Source of the DNA: Streptosporangium amethystogenes
GTDB taxonomy: Bacteria; Actinomycetota; Actinomycetes; Streptosporangiales; Streptosporangiaceae
Length of the DNA: 64,000 nucleotides
Direction: 5' to 3'
Assembly: GCF_000721075.1 (NCBI RefSeq)
Contig: NZ_JOEQ01000001.1
Span: 62,001 to 126,000 of the forward strand
The position numbers were made by a program, and so were the translations under genes. Shown here piece by piece: positions 26,787 to 36,672 of this stretch. Numbering within the stretch: position 1 is the first letter of the stretch; every line of letters starts with the position of its first letter. Below the pieces are notes generated by a model. The model saw only the letters and a list, made by a program, of their open reading frames with translations, was not told the origin of the DNA and did not search any database.

Positions 26787-27131
26787 TCACTGGTTCCAGA
26801 GAAGCCGCAGCGCGGCGTTGACGACGAAGACGGCGGCGAAGGCGATCCCGGGGACGACGCGGCCGGCCATGACCAGCGCCGCGGCGCCGCCGCCGAACCA
26901 GAGCACCTCCAGGACGGCGCGGGCGAGACCGGTGAGCGGGATCGTCGCGCCGTTGGCCGCACCGAAGATCGCCCAGACCGCGATGAACAGCGCCGGTCCG
27001 CCGAGACCGAGGAGCAGCTTCACCGGCCAGTTCGAGCCGGTGACGAAACCCCAGTAGCCGACCGAGGCCAGCACGCCCAGTTCCAGCAGGAACATGACGA
27101 GCAGGTTGGCGTTCTTGGCCAGGGGGATCAT
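26787..27131 (-). CDS. YrdB-family (DUF2568) membrane protein
   Basis: 114 residues with four predicted membrane helices (about 8-28, 37-56, 67-86, 92-110) and little else; matches the small YrdB/DUF2568 family of unknown function. RBS GAGGAG lies before the ATG. First gene of the operon with the epimerase-like gene, divergent from the TetR gene with palindromes between. Confidence 0.82.
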   Translation of the reverse strand: MIPLAKNANLLVMFLLELGVLASVGYWGFVTGSNWPVKLLLGLGGPALFIAVWAIFGAANGATIPLTGLARAVLEVLWFGGGAAALVMAGRVVPGIAFAAVFVVNAALRLLWNQ

Positions 27132-27162
27132 GGAGGCTCCTCAGAGATTGCCGTTCCGTTCT

Positions 27163-27230
27163 GAGAGCAATGCTCTCGCTAAAGAGCACCGCTCGTCAAG
27201 AGCGGTGCTCTCGTTTCTTTCCAGTGCTCT
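27163..27230. promoter_or_regulatory. TetR operator array
   Basis: Three copies of the AGAGCA/TGCTCT element lie between the divergent genes: GAGAGCAATGCTCTC (27163-27177), a 12-base-arm inverted repeat AGAGCACCGCTC/GAGCGGTGCTCT (27183-27211) and AGTGCTCT (27223-27230). The last sits next to the TATGGT -10 box of the TetR gene, so autoregulation is likely. Confidence 0.65.
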
Positions 27231-27244
27231 GATATGGTCACGAC

Positions 27245-27943
27245 ATGAGTTCGAGCCGCACCGCACGCGAGAGGGTCAGGGCCGAGCTGACCCGCGAGAT
27301 CACCGACGTCGCCCGCGAGCAGCTGGTCGTCGACGGCGCGAGCGGCCTGTCCCTGCGCGCGGTCGCCCGCGAGCTGGGTATGGCCTCCTCCGCGATCTAC
27401 CGCTACTTCCCCTCCAAGGACGACCTGCTCACGGCCCTGATCATCGACGGCTACAACGCCCTCGGCGAGGCCGTGGAGAACGCCGACGCGGCCGTCCCGC
27501 GCACCGATCACACGGGCAGGTGGTTGGCGGTCTGCCACGCCGTACGGGACTGGGCACTGGCCCACCCGCACGAGTACGCCCTGCTGTACGGCTCCCCCGT
27601 CCCCGGTTACCAGGCCCCGCAGGACACCGTCCCCGCCGCGATCCGCGACACCGTCGTCTACGGCCGGATCGTCTCCGACGCCCACCGAGCCGGAGCCCTG
27701 AACCCGCCCGGCGACCACCCGCCCGTCCCGCCGTCCTTCCGCGAGGACGCCGCACGCGTGCGCGAGCTGATGCCCGGCGTCCCCGACGACGTGATCGTCC
27801 GCGGCCTGATCGCCTGGACCGGCCTGTTCGGCTGGATCAGTTTCGAGTTGTTCGGCCAGTTCAACAACGCGATCCTGGACCGCGCCGCGGCCTTCGACCA
27901 CACCATGCGTTGCCACGCCCGCACCCTCGGCCTACCCGCCTGA
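27245..27943 (+). CDS. TetR/AcrR-family transcriptional regulator
   Basis: 232 residues: N-terminal helix-turn-helix (about 18-65, LSLRAVARELGMASSAIYRYFPSKDDLL) and a C-terminal ligand/dimerisation domain of the TetR_C33 type (WAL, HPHEYALLYGSPVPGYQAP). The ATG has TATGGT exactly six bases upstream and no ribosome-binding site, consistent with a leaderless mRNA. It is divergent from the YrdB/epimerase operon and the shared palindromes are its probable operators. Confidence 0.92.
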   Translation: MSSSRTARERVRAELTREITDVAREQLVVDGASGLSLRAVARELGMASSAIYRYFPSKDDLLTALIIDGYNALGEAVENADAAVPRTDHTGRWLAVCHAVRDWALAHPHEYALLYGSPVPGYQAPQDTVPAAIRDTVVYGRIVSDAHRAGALNPPGDHPPVPPSFREDAARVRELMPGVPDDVIVRGLIAWTGLFGWISFELFGQFNNAILDRAAAFDHTMRCHARTLGLPA

Positions 27944-28486
27944 CATGTCACGACTTAGCGGCGAGTGGTAACGCCTTTGGGTGATCATCATGTACGACGG
28001 CGGGGCACTTACCCCGAATGAGCTCGCCGCGATCCGGTTACCGGACGAGGAGTTGGCCGGGTGGGCGTTCGTCGCACCGGCGCGGGTGGAATCGCTGGTG
28101 CACCAGACCGTACGGCCCAGGCTGCGACCGTGCTCGCGGGTTCCCCATTCAAGGGAGATCTCACCGACGATCAGCAGTCCTCGGCCGTCTTCAGCATCTG
28201 CTTCTTTTCGGACATGAGGTCCTGAAAATATTGAACCAGGGTCATTAACCTCCACATAGACGATTTCCATCGTCGCACTGAGGGTGAGACCGATGAAGTC
28301 ACCGACCTTGGAATCGGAATGCTTGATCGAGTCTGTTACCAGCCCGGAAGTCGCCAGTACGATGTCGTCGATCACCGGATGATCAGGACCGAGCCATTCG
28401 CGCACTTCAGAGCGGGCTCGTGAGATGGATTCACGAACGCTGGGCAGATCGACGCCGCCGAGAACCCTCGGCTCCGGAGTCGTCGC
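27932..28486 (-). pseudogene. truncated RsbW-like anti-sigma factor (HATPase_c_2)
   Basis: The frame resembles actinobacterial regulatory ATP-binding proteins: SGLVTDSIKHS in place of the ELVTNAxxHS N-box (Asn changed to Asp), VEVNDPGS for the DxG box and EDGRGLLIV for the G2 box, then WG and GRTVWCTS at the usual end. Similarity continues upstream of the only start available (GTG 28405) to about 28468, as LPSVRESISRARSEV, and then meets a stop at 28487 without any start codon. Downstream of about 28094 the frame loses its normal stop and runs antisense through the Nudix fragment. Both ends therefore look cut. If expressed from 28405 it would be 157 residues. Confidence 0.6.
27972..28100 (+). 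pseudogene. C-terminal fragment of a Nudix hydrolase
   Basis: About 40 codons reading VIIMYDGGALTPNELAAIRL and continuing LPDEELAGWAFVAP are typical of the C-terminal part of actinobacterial Nudix hydrolases (the DGG-LT, AIRLP, EL and WAFV pattern). The Nudix box itself and the first ~100 residues are absent: a TAA at 27969 precedes the fragment and the TetR stop is only 28 bases away. The 3' end runs directly into the antisense RsbW-like remnant. Assignment from remembered family pattern. Confidence 0.5.
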
Positions 28487-28575
28487 TCAGATACGAGGGG
28501 ATTCGTTCCGAAGCACTGTCCCAGCGCGAGTCCCTAGAATTGATCAAGGAGACGACGCAGCGATGGACGAGTTGA
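28483..28575 (+). pseudogene. 3' remnant of an XRE/DUF5753 regulator
   Basis: The frame reads SLRYEGIRSEALSQRESLEL and continues IKETTQRWTS before TGA; the LRxEALSxxESLxLI pattern is the usual C-terminus of helix-turn-helix regulators with DUF5753. The stop overlaps the first 13 bases of the DUF397 gene, the normal coupling in whiJ-type loci. The remaining ~250 codons are missing; the fragment starts within about 15 bases of the end of the antisense RsbW-like remnant. Confidence 0.5.
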
Positions 28576-28775
28576 CCCAGGAACTCAACACTGCCGTCTG
28601 GCGCAAGTCCTCCCTATCAGGACCCGACGGCGGCAACTGCGTTGAAGTTGCCGAATTGTCCGGCGGTCGTAAAGGCGTCCGAGACAGCAAGAATCCAACC
28701 GGTCCCGCGCCGGTCTTCACCACCGGCGAATGGGACGCGTTCGTCAAGGGCGTGAAGAGCTGCGAATTCGACTGA
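28563..28775 (+). CDS. DUF397 protein
   Basis: 70 residues with the full family pattern: W-RKSS-S near residue 13, NCVEVA, VRDSKNP and F-T-EW-AF at the end. DUF397 proteins accompany XRE/DUF5753 regulators (WhiJ-like) and RsbW-like ATPases in development and antibiotic control. Here the gene is intact but its partner regulator survives only as a 3' stub. RBS AAGGAG lies eleven bases before the ATG. Without the upstream gene and its promoter it may not be expressed. Confidence 0.85.
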   Translation: MDELTQELNTAVWRKSSLSGPDGGNCVEVAELSGGRKGVRDSKNPTGPAPVFTTGEWDAFVKGVKSCEFD

Positions 28776-28919
28776 CCGCTCCCCCTGTTTCCGAGGTTTC
28801 GCCGGCGTGCACTCGGCACGAGCATCGGATCCTGCCTCTCTCCCCGACGGGGCGGCCCACGATCCCTGAGACGTGCTACGGCCCCGCGGTGACGATCATC
28901 GCGGGACCGTCGACGACCT

Positions 28920-29471
28920 CTACCGGGAGAACACCTTCTGCACGGCACCTCGGATGACCTCGCCCGGGCGTTGCTGCTCCCCGTGCAGGGAGGTGAGGAC
29001 GATGAGTGAGCCGGTGACGGCGGGAAGGACCCACTGCAGGACGCGCAACTGCCGCTGCGCGTCGGCGACGTCGTCGGGAGTCTCCTTGCCGGGCTTCACC
29101 GCGCCCTCCACCGATACGTCACCGGCGTCCGCGAGCTTGGCGCCGAGCACCCCGGTGTAGGCGGCCGCGGCCACTGCCGCGGCGGTCAGCGCACCCTTGG
29201 CCACGGTGCTCGCCACCACCCCCTTCTGGTGCGCCAGACGTTTCCTGTTGGCCACCAGCAGGCCGACCGAGCCGATGAGATAGGTGCCGATGCCCGCCGC
29301 GCTGATCGGCGCCCATCGCGCCCAGCCGGCGTTGGCCACCCGTAGCCGCTCGTTCCTGTCACTGACCACGGAGGCGGCGCCGTTGAGGCCGACCGCGCCC
29401 ATCAGTGAGCCCCCGAACCAGGCGGCCAGCCCGACATCGTGCATGGCGCGCACAACCGTGTTGCGTTTCAT
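28920..29471 (-). CDS. conserved hypothetical membrane protein
   Basis: 183 residues with about four membrane segments (roughly 10-35, 50-72, 85-108, 145-165) separated by a charged loop (120-145). Opens MKRNTVVRAMHDVGLAAW, a pattern I have seen in uncharacterised actinobacterial proteins. The ATG at 29471 has GAGGGGG six bases upstream, better than the in-frame ATG six codons earlier. No functional clue from neighbours. Confidence 0.75.
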   Translation of the reverse strand: MKRNTVVRAMHDVGLAAWFGGSLMGAVGLNGAASVVSDRNERLRVANAGWARWAPISAAGIGTYLIGSVGLLVANRKRLAHQKGVVASTVAKGALTAAAVAAAAYTGVLGAKLADAGDVSVEGAVKPGKETPDDVADAQRQLRVLQWVLPAVTGSLIVLTSLHGEQQRPGEVIRGAVQKVFSR

Positions 29472-29621
29472 GCGTTTCCCCCTCGCCACAAGTGATCTCT
29501 ATGGTGGATATCGCACTGCTACCACTGTGATGGGAGTTAACTACCCGGATCTTGTTATACGACCCGCTTGTAGGCTGATGTCCAGATCAAGGTTGAGGAA
29601 GCGACCGGTCAGGAACCGGGA

Positions 29622-29735
29622 TCAGGCCGGACGCAGTCCGACCTCGACGTTGCCCGGCAGCGCCTCCGCCTCCCCACGCTCGGCCCTCGGCGAATCGCCG
29701 GTACCGGGAGCCGGAACGGTAAGAGCACTCAGCAT
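29622..29735 (-). CDS. possible 37-residue ORF coupled to the alditol oxidase gene
   Basis: An ATG that overlaps the alditol oxidase stop (ATGCTGA) opens a 37-codon frame starting MLSALTVPAPGTGDSPRAER and ending VEVGLRPA. Third codon positions are strongly GC, as in real genes here, and the overlap would allow translational coupling. No family recognised; it may equally be chance or the relic of a longer C-terminus. Confidence 0.3.
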   Translation of the reverse strand: MLSALTVPAPGTGDSPRAERGEAEALPGNVEVGLRPA

Positions 29736-31012
29736 GGAGAATTACCCGCGAAGAGGCGATCGTTCACAAATGGGTTGCGGAACTTGCCCGTGGGGTCGAG
29801 GTCGGCGGCCAGCCGCCGAAAGTCCGGTAGCCGGTCATAGCGGGACGCCAGGCGCTCGGGGCCCATCAGGAAGAGCTTGCCCCAGTGGGGGCGGGCCTCG
29901 AAGGGCTCCAGCAGATCCTCGATCACGCCCAGCACCCGACGCACCGCGGGCCAGTCCTTCTTCCAGGTGAAGTGGACCGCGACGACGTCCTGGCGGTAGG
30001 AGGGACTCAGCCACAACTCGTCCGCCGCGACGGTGCGGATCTCCGACACCTGCAGGACCGGGGACACGACGTCCCTGACCCCGTCCAGCGCGCGGAGCGC
30101 GGCCAAGGCGTGACGGCGCGGGAGCAGATACTCCGACTGGAGCTCCTCCCCGCTGCTCGGGGTGAAGTCCAGGCGAAAGTGCGGCAGCCGGTCGTACCAG
30201 GGGCCGGGCACCCCCAGTTGCGCGGTGCAGTTGACGGCGGACAGTCCCGGCAGCGGGTGCCGGTCGGCCGGGGCGGCTGTGGCGTCCAGCCAGCGCGACA
30301 CCGGCTCCCACGGGACGGGCTCGCCGGTGTGCCGCTTCACCCACACCTGGTCGATCACCGGGCCGTTCCATCCGGTGAACATGCTCACGCTGTATCCGGC
30401 CGAGGTGATCTCCTCGAAGTGCTCCTCAAGACGCGCCCAGGGCAGGTTCTCGTAGACGTGCTGCCGCACCTCGAAGGCCGGGACGACGTCGAGGACGACC
30501 CTGGTGACGACCCCCAGCGCGCCGAGCCCGACAACCGCTCCCGCGAAGCGGTCGCCGTCCCGCTCCCGGCTGAGGAAGGTGACCTCACCGTCGGCGGTGA
30601 CCAGTTCGAGGCCGGAGACCGCGGTCGCCAGGTTGCCGTTGGTGTCGCCCGAGCCGTGCGTGGCCGTGGCGCAGGCACCGGCGACCGAGATGTGCGGCAG
30701 CGAGCCGAGATTGTGCAGCGCGTAGCCCGCACCGTGCAGATGGCGGCTCAGCTCGCCGTATCGCACGCCGGCGCCGACCGTGACCGTGCCGCGTGCCGGG
30801 TCGAGTTCGGGCTCACCTGGCAGATCCTCCAGCGAGACGAGGTCACCGCCGGGGCGGTCGGCGATCTCGTTGAAGGAGTGCCGGGTGCCGAGTGCCCGGA
30901 CGGCGTCGCTACCGGCGACCAGTTCCTGGAGCTGCTCCACACTGCCGGGGCGGTGGAACCGCGCGGCGCCGTAGGTGATGTTGCCCGCCCAGTTCAGCAG
31001 CCGTCCGGTCAC
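29729..31012 (-). CDS. alditol oxidase (FAD-dependent, VAO family)
   Basis: Oxidises polyols such as xylitol or sorbitol at C1 with release of hydrogen peroxide. 427 residues, close in length and sequence to Streptomyces AldO as I recall it. The N-terminal PP-loop FAD domain has ALGTRHSFNEIA; H45 corresponds to the His that binds FAD covalently. Also seen: LPHISVAGACATATHGSG, VNCTAQLGVPGPW, HFTW and RPHWGKLF near the end. GTG at 31012 is preferred: it follows GAGAGG at seven bases and gives the family N-terminus (LLNWAGNITY). No signal peptide, so cytoplasmic. Confidence 0.9.
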   Translation of the reverse strand: MTGRLLNWAGNITYGAARFHRPGSVEQLQELVAGSDAVRALGTRHSFNEIADRPGGDLVSLEDLPGEPELDPARGTVTVGAGVRYGELSRHLHGAGYALHNLGSLPHISVAGACATATHGSGDTNGNLATAVSGLELVTADGEVTFLSRERDGDRFAGAVVGLGALGVVTRVVLDVVPAFEVRQHVYENLPWARLEEHFEEITSAGYSVSMFTGWNGPVIDQVWVKRHTGEPVPWEPVSRWLDATAAPADRHPLPGLSAVNCTAQLGVPGPWYDRLPHFRLDFTPSSGEELQSEYLLPRRHALAALRALDGVRDVVSPVLQVSEIRTVAADELWLSPSYRQDVVAVHFTWKKDWPAVRRVLGVIEDLLEPFEARPHWGKLFLMGPERLASRYDRLPDFRRLAADLDPTGKFRNPFVNDRLFAGNSPC

Positions 31013-31253
31013 GTCGTACCCTCTCCACGCCTCGCGCCAGGCCGTGCACGGCGGATGCGCGCCGCACACGGGTGGCCATGCGGGGGCGCGACAACGGCAT
31101 CGCCGCCCCAAGGGTATTTCAGGTTCGTACGGCGGCGGAACGCCCCACCACCGTACGAGCCGATGTTCCAGAGATCGGGCCACCGTTTCATGGCAGGCGG
31201 CACGATCCTCTTCGGGCGCCGGCGGGTAGGGACTCTCCTCTCCCTGCCCCTCC

Positions 31254-32015
31254 CTAGAAGTCGAAGACCGGACCCGTCGCGGCGTGCATGTCGCACTCGT
31301 TACTGAAGGTCCGCCGGTACTGGATGTACTGGCCGTCCCACATACCGGTCGCGCTCGCCGTCACGGGGTCGTAGATCCGCGGGCACCCCATCCACGACGG
31401 CCTGACCCGGGCCGGGTCGCCCTGCGCCGGGTAGAGCGCCGCACACGCGTCCGCTGCGCGCGGGTGCGTGCCGTAGACCGGCGAGCAGCTGAGCTGGACG
31501 CTACGGGTGTCCTCCCTGCCCACGATGGTCAGCGAGAGATCTCTGCCCAGCGGTACGCCCACCGTCACGGGCCACTGCGGAACCGGGCGCGGCGGCCACG
31601 GAGTCGGCCACGGCGGAAGCGGCCATCCGGTCGGCCTTGGCGGGAACGGGCGCGGCGGCCACGGGGTCGGCCATGGTGGAAGCGGGGTCGGGCGAGGCGG
31701 GAACGGCTGGCCCCACGTGCCGGGCGGCCACGGGAGCGGAGGTCGCGGAGGTGAAATGATCGACCCGGGCCCCGGAGGCAGCGGCCCAGGCCCCGGAGGC
31801 ATCGGTCCCGGAGGCATCGGCGGTCGGGGGGGCAGCGTGATCGATCCGGGCCCCGGAGGCAGCGGCCGCGGCGGCCACGGAGGCGGATCGGCGATCGGCC
31901 GGCCCACGGCCGGGTCGGGTCCGCGGCCCGGTGGTTGCGGCAGCGCGTCCGCGGCAGCCGTCGCGCCGCTGAGAAGGACGAGCCCGGCGGTGGCCAGGCC
32001 GAAGATACATCGCAT
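31254..32015 (-). CDS. secreted proline-rich protein with C-terminal subtilisin-inhibitor-like (SSI) domain
   Basis: 253 residues: signal peptide (about 1-23, ending ATAAADA), an extremely Pro/Gly/Trp-rich repeat stalk (25-150; units such as PPRPLPPGPGSI and PPWPTPWPPRP), then an SSI fold (152-253). The four SSI cysteines are present (C177, C191, C211, C241) with conserved GTHP, YDPV, RTFSNEC and a terminal VFDF. The reactive-site loop reads C-P-R-I-Y-D-P, so P1 is R213, predicting inhibition of trypsin-like proteases. Streptomyces SSI proteins normally lack such a stalk. ATG with GGGGGA upstream. Confidence 0.85.
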   Translation of the reverse strand: MRCIFGLATAGLVLLSGATAAADALPQPPGRGPDPAVGRPIADPPPWPPRPLPPGPGSITLPPRPPMPPGPMPPGPGPLPPGPGSIISPPRPPLPWPPGTWGQPFPPRPTPLPPWPTPWPPRPFPPRPTGWPLPPWPTPWPPRPVPQWPVTVGVPLGRDLSLTIVGREDTRSVQLSCSPVYGTHPRAADACAALYPAQGDPARVRPSWMGCPRIYDPVTASATGMWDGQYIQYRRTFSNECDMHAATGPVFDF

Positions 32016-32270
32016 GAATTCCCCCGATGAATACGAATTTCGTACATAGCCGAAAATGTCGCTTTCGGTTTGTTCGGGGGGAGCGAATTACACCCTGAGC
32101 TGCAAAAATGCTATGTCGCTAACGATGGGGCACCTCGGAATGACTCGCCGTGGAATGCCATGAATTCACCAGTTTGGAGAGGCCACGGTCGTCGATCGAA
32201 CCTGGTCCGTACCGCCGGTCACCGCTGCGGAAGCGGAATGCCAGGTGACGGCGCCCGCATCGGCGCACGT
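32016..32270. other. AT-richer intergenic region between SSI-like and MarR genes
   Basis: No gene is visible. CCGAAA and TTTCGG around 32052-32070 can form a short hairpin, and the first 120 bases are AT-richer than the surroundings, fitting the promoter of the SSI-like gene. The remainder shows nothing I can name. Confidence 0.4.
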
Positions 32271-32774
32271 TCAGAGCGCACGGACGCCCGGCCGTCCCTC
32301 CAGCAGGAGGAGCAGCTCGCCGAGGAGTTCCGCCAGCTCCCGTTGCCGCTCCACGGCCAGGCCGGCCAGCAGCGACGCGTCGTAGTCGACCTGCTCGGGG
32401 AGCATCCGGTCGATGAGCGTACGGCCCTGTCCGGTGAGTGAGAGGTGGGACACCCGCCCGTCCCGGTCGTCGGGGCGGCGGGCCACCAGTCCGCGCTCCT
32501 CCAGGAACCGTAGCCGCTTGGTGACGGCGGCGCCGGAGGCGAAGGTCTCCCTGGCGATCTGGCTGGGGGTGAGCTCTCGATCCAGCCGCCGCAGCGCGCC
32601 GAGGATGTCGAACTCGGACCGGGTCAGACCGTGCTCGCGCAGCGGCGCGTCGGCGGCCTGCTGGATCAGCAGGAAACAGCGGTTGAGGCGGCCGATCACG
32701 GCCATCGGCGCGGTGTCCAGCCCCGGGTGGACGCGCTGCCACTGGCGCATCACCTGCGCGACGATGTCCTCCAC
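32271..32774 (-). CDS. MarR-family transcriptional regulator
   Basis: 167 residues with a central winged helix (about 40-120: LTRSEFDILGALRRL, LTPSQIARETFASGAAVTKRLRFLE, wing DDRDGRVSHLSLT). It begins 13 bases after the FUSC transporter stop on the same strand and is most likely co-transcribed with and repressing it. GTG start; no independent promoter is visible in the short gap. The palindrome at 34489-34503 in front of the transporter is the probable operator. Confidence 0.9.
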   Translation of the reverse strand: MEDIVAQVMRQWQRVHPGLDTAPMAVIGRLNRCFLLIQQAADAPLREHGLTRSEFDILGALRRLDRELTPSQIARETFASGAAVTKRLRFLEERGLVARRPDDRDGRVSHLSLTGQGRTLIDRMLPEQVDYDASLLAGLAVERQRELAELLGELLLLLEGRPGVRAL

Positions 32775-32787
32775 GCCCCCGCTTCCC

Positions 32788-34467
32788 TCACTCGTTGATC
32801 GACTTCGAGGCGACTCTATCCCGGACGGGTCCCCTCAGGCGCGCGAGCGTACGGTGGCCCTCCTGCTCGGCATGGGCGATCTGTTCCGCCGGCAGCACGC
32901 GCTGCCACCACTCGCCGGCGGCGACCTCGGCGGCCTCCCGGAGTTCCACCAGGGCGGCAACGAGCAGGCCACATGCCCGGGAGATGTCGCCGGGGCCTGC
33001 GGAGCCGCTCTCCAGCAGGTGTCCTGCCCCGGCCCGGGTGACGGCCACCCGGCGCAGGGCGGCGTCGATCCGGCCTGCGGTACGGCGGTTGGTCACCAGC
33101 AGGCAGCCGAACAGTCCTGCCGCGACGCCCACGCAGGTGTCCAGCCAGCGGTCGGCGATCAGCTGCCCGGCGGGCTGGTATCCGGAGAACTCGGTCAGCA
33201 GAAGGGCCATCGGGGTCACGCACACCGTGCCGAGCCAGTAGTTACGGGTGATCAACGCCTCGGCGCAGAACTGGAGGAAGAGCACCAGCAACACCAGCGC
33301 GAGCTGCCCGATGCGGCTGATCGGCAGCAGCAGGGTGAAGGCGAGTAGTCCGAACACGCTGCCGAGGGCACGCTGCAGCGCCCGTTGCCAGGACAGCATG
33401 GCGTTGGCCTGGAAGACGGAGGCGGCCATCACGACAGCCCAGTAGGGGTGACCGACCCCCAGCGCCATCGAGGTCAACCCGGCCAGCGCGGAGCCGACGG
33501 CGACCCTGATCCCGATCGGGAACAGCGCGGAGGCCGGGTGGAACGCCCGCAGCACGCTCGGCCCGCGGCTCCGGACGGCCCGTTCCATCGCGATGCCGGT
33601 CAGCTCGGCGGCCTCGTCCTCGGTGAGGCTCATGCGGGGCAGCGGCCGGTTCCGGCGCAGGTCGGTGGCCCAGCCCGTCAGCCGGGCGGCCTCGGTGGTG
33701 AAACCTGTCGCGAGGGTCTCCTCGGCGTGTACCAGCAGGCGCTCCAGCGCGCCGCGGTTCGGGCTCGCGGGCACCGGCAGGAGAGCGCGCCAGGCGGCGT
33801 TCACCGCCGCGGCGGCGTCGTGGCGGGCCCCGGGTATCGGAGTGATCCGCGCCGGGGTGTCGCCGGTGGGCGTCGCGTGCGGGAGCCGCGCGACCGCCTC
33901 CAGCGCACGGGCGACGGCGATCCGCTGGGGACCCTCGGGCCGGACGAGCGCCGGAGTCATACAGACCAGCCAGGCAAGGAGGGCGCCCAGCACGGCGAGC
34001 ACCAGGTGGAAGGGCACCTCACTGAGCCGCTGGGGGATGAAGGCACAGGTCGCGGCCATGAAGGTGAAGATCAGATTCCCGGGCGGGCCGATCCGGGTGG
34101 CGTCGCAGACCACCTTGTGCAGGGCGGCCAGCACCGCGGACACGATGATCAGGATCGCGGTGGACCGGGTGAGACCGGATGCGACGAGCGCCACCCCCAC
34201 CCCGCCGATCATGCCCAGCGCCACCCAGATCAGGCTGCGCGCCCGCGCCGCGTACGGCAGGCCGTGCCCGTACAGGGCGCACATCGCCCCGGCGGAGGTG
34301 TAGACCGCCAGATCCAGCCGGCCCGTGGCCAGAAGGATCAGGTCGGGGATCGCCAGCGCGATGACCGCGCTGAGCGCGTGCTTGTGCCAGATGTCGCCGA
34401 ACCGGCCGAGCCGGAACACCCCCCTCAGCGGCAGTCGCCGCGTCCGTCCGCCCGGCTGTTCCCTCAT
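32788..34467 (-). CDS. FUSC-family (fusaric acid resistance type) membrane protein
   Basis: 559 residues: two groups of about five or six membrane segments (30-180 and 325-475) separated by a cytoplasmic helical region, the usual FUSC layout. Family members are thought to export aromatic acids or other toxic organics. Conserved GVGHPYWAVVMAASVFQ is typical of the second repeat. ATG with GGGGA close upstream. Forms an operon with the downstream MarR gene, which suggests an inducible efflux system for a small aromatic ligand (inference). Confidence 0.88.
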   Translation of the reverse strand: MREQPGGRTRRLPLRGVFRLGRFGDIWHKHALSAVIALAIPDLILLATGRLDLAVYTSAGAMCALYGHGLPYAARARSLIWVALGMIGGVGVALVASGLTRSTAILIIVSAVLAALHKVVCDATRIGPPGNLIFTFMAATCAFIPQRLSEVPFHLVLAVLGALLAWLVCMTPALVRPEGPQRIAVARALEAVARLPHATPTGDTPARITPIPGARHDAAAAVNAAWRALLPVPASPNRGALERLLVHAEETLATGFTTEAARLTGWATDLRRNRPLPRMSLTEDEAAELTGIAMERAVRSRGPSVLRAFHPASALFPIGIRVAVGSALAGLTSMALGVGHPYWAVVMAASVFQANAMLSWQRALQRALGSVFGLLAFTLLLPISRIGQLALVLLVLFLQFCAEALITRNYWLGTVCVTPMALLLTEFSGYQPAGQLIADRWLDTCVGVAAGLFGCLLVTNRRTAGRIDAALRRVAVTRAGAGHLLESGSAGPGDISRACGLLVAALVELREAAEVAAGEWWQRVLPAEQIAHAEQEGHRTLARLRGPVRDRVASKSINE

Positions 34468-34488
34468 GATCCCCGTTCATATGATTAG

Positions 34489-34503
34489 CAAGTGTTTTAC
34501 TTG
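34489..34503. promoter_or_regulatory. MarR-type operator upstream of the FUSC gene
   Basis: CAAGTGTTTTACTTG is a perfect 5-5-5 inverted repeat, extended imperfectly on both sides, in an AT-rich patch 22-36 bases upstream of the FUSC ATG. On the minus strand TTTACA and TCATAT flank it with 17-base spacing, so binding would block the promoter. Confidence 0.5.
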
Positions 34504-34561
34504 TAAAGTATATGACGTCAGGACGACCGGTTTCCCCACCGCCCGGCCACCTGCTGAGACG

Positions 34562-34605
34562 ACTCGACCGCGCGTCCGCGGGTTACGCGGGAGGCGCGGT
34601 CGAGT
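34562..34605 (-). terminator. terminator downstream of leuA
   Basis: ACTCGACCGCGC pairs with GCGCGGTCGAGT (12 base pairs), and inside it CCGCG pairs with CGCGG, giving a long hairpin about 60 bases after the leuA stop. Confidence 0.7.
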
Positions 34606-34665
34606 AGGCGACAGGTGACCTTGTGGGTTCTTGTCGGGCGTTGCCCCGGCGGGTCGTGCCGAGGG

Positions 34666-36540
<1,875 letters not shown>

Positions 36541-36672
36541 TCACATGGCGGAACTCGAAGATCTCCGGAATTCCGTCCGAGGAAGGGCACGCGACGCGAA
36601 CCACACCACCGCCACCGGCTCGGCTTCCGACGGTACGGTCACCAGAGGAGAACTCTGACAGGGGGAACTGCC

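Noticed and set aside
31570..31900. GC-rich repeats as a possible CRISPR or VNTR array
   Set aside because: They are in-frame proline-rich coding repeats with no constant repeat/spacer pattern.
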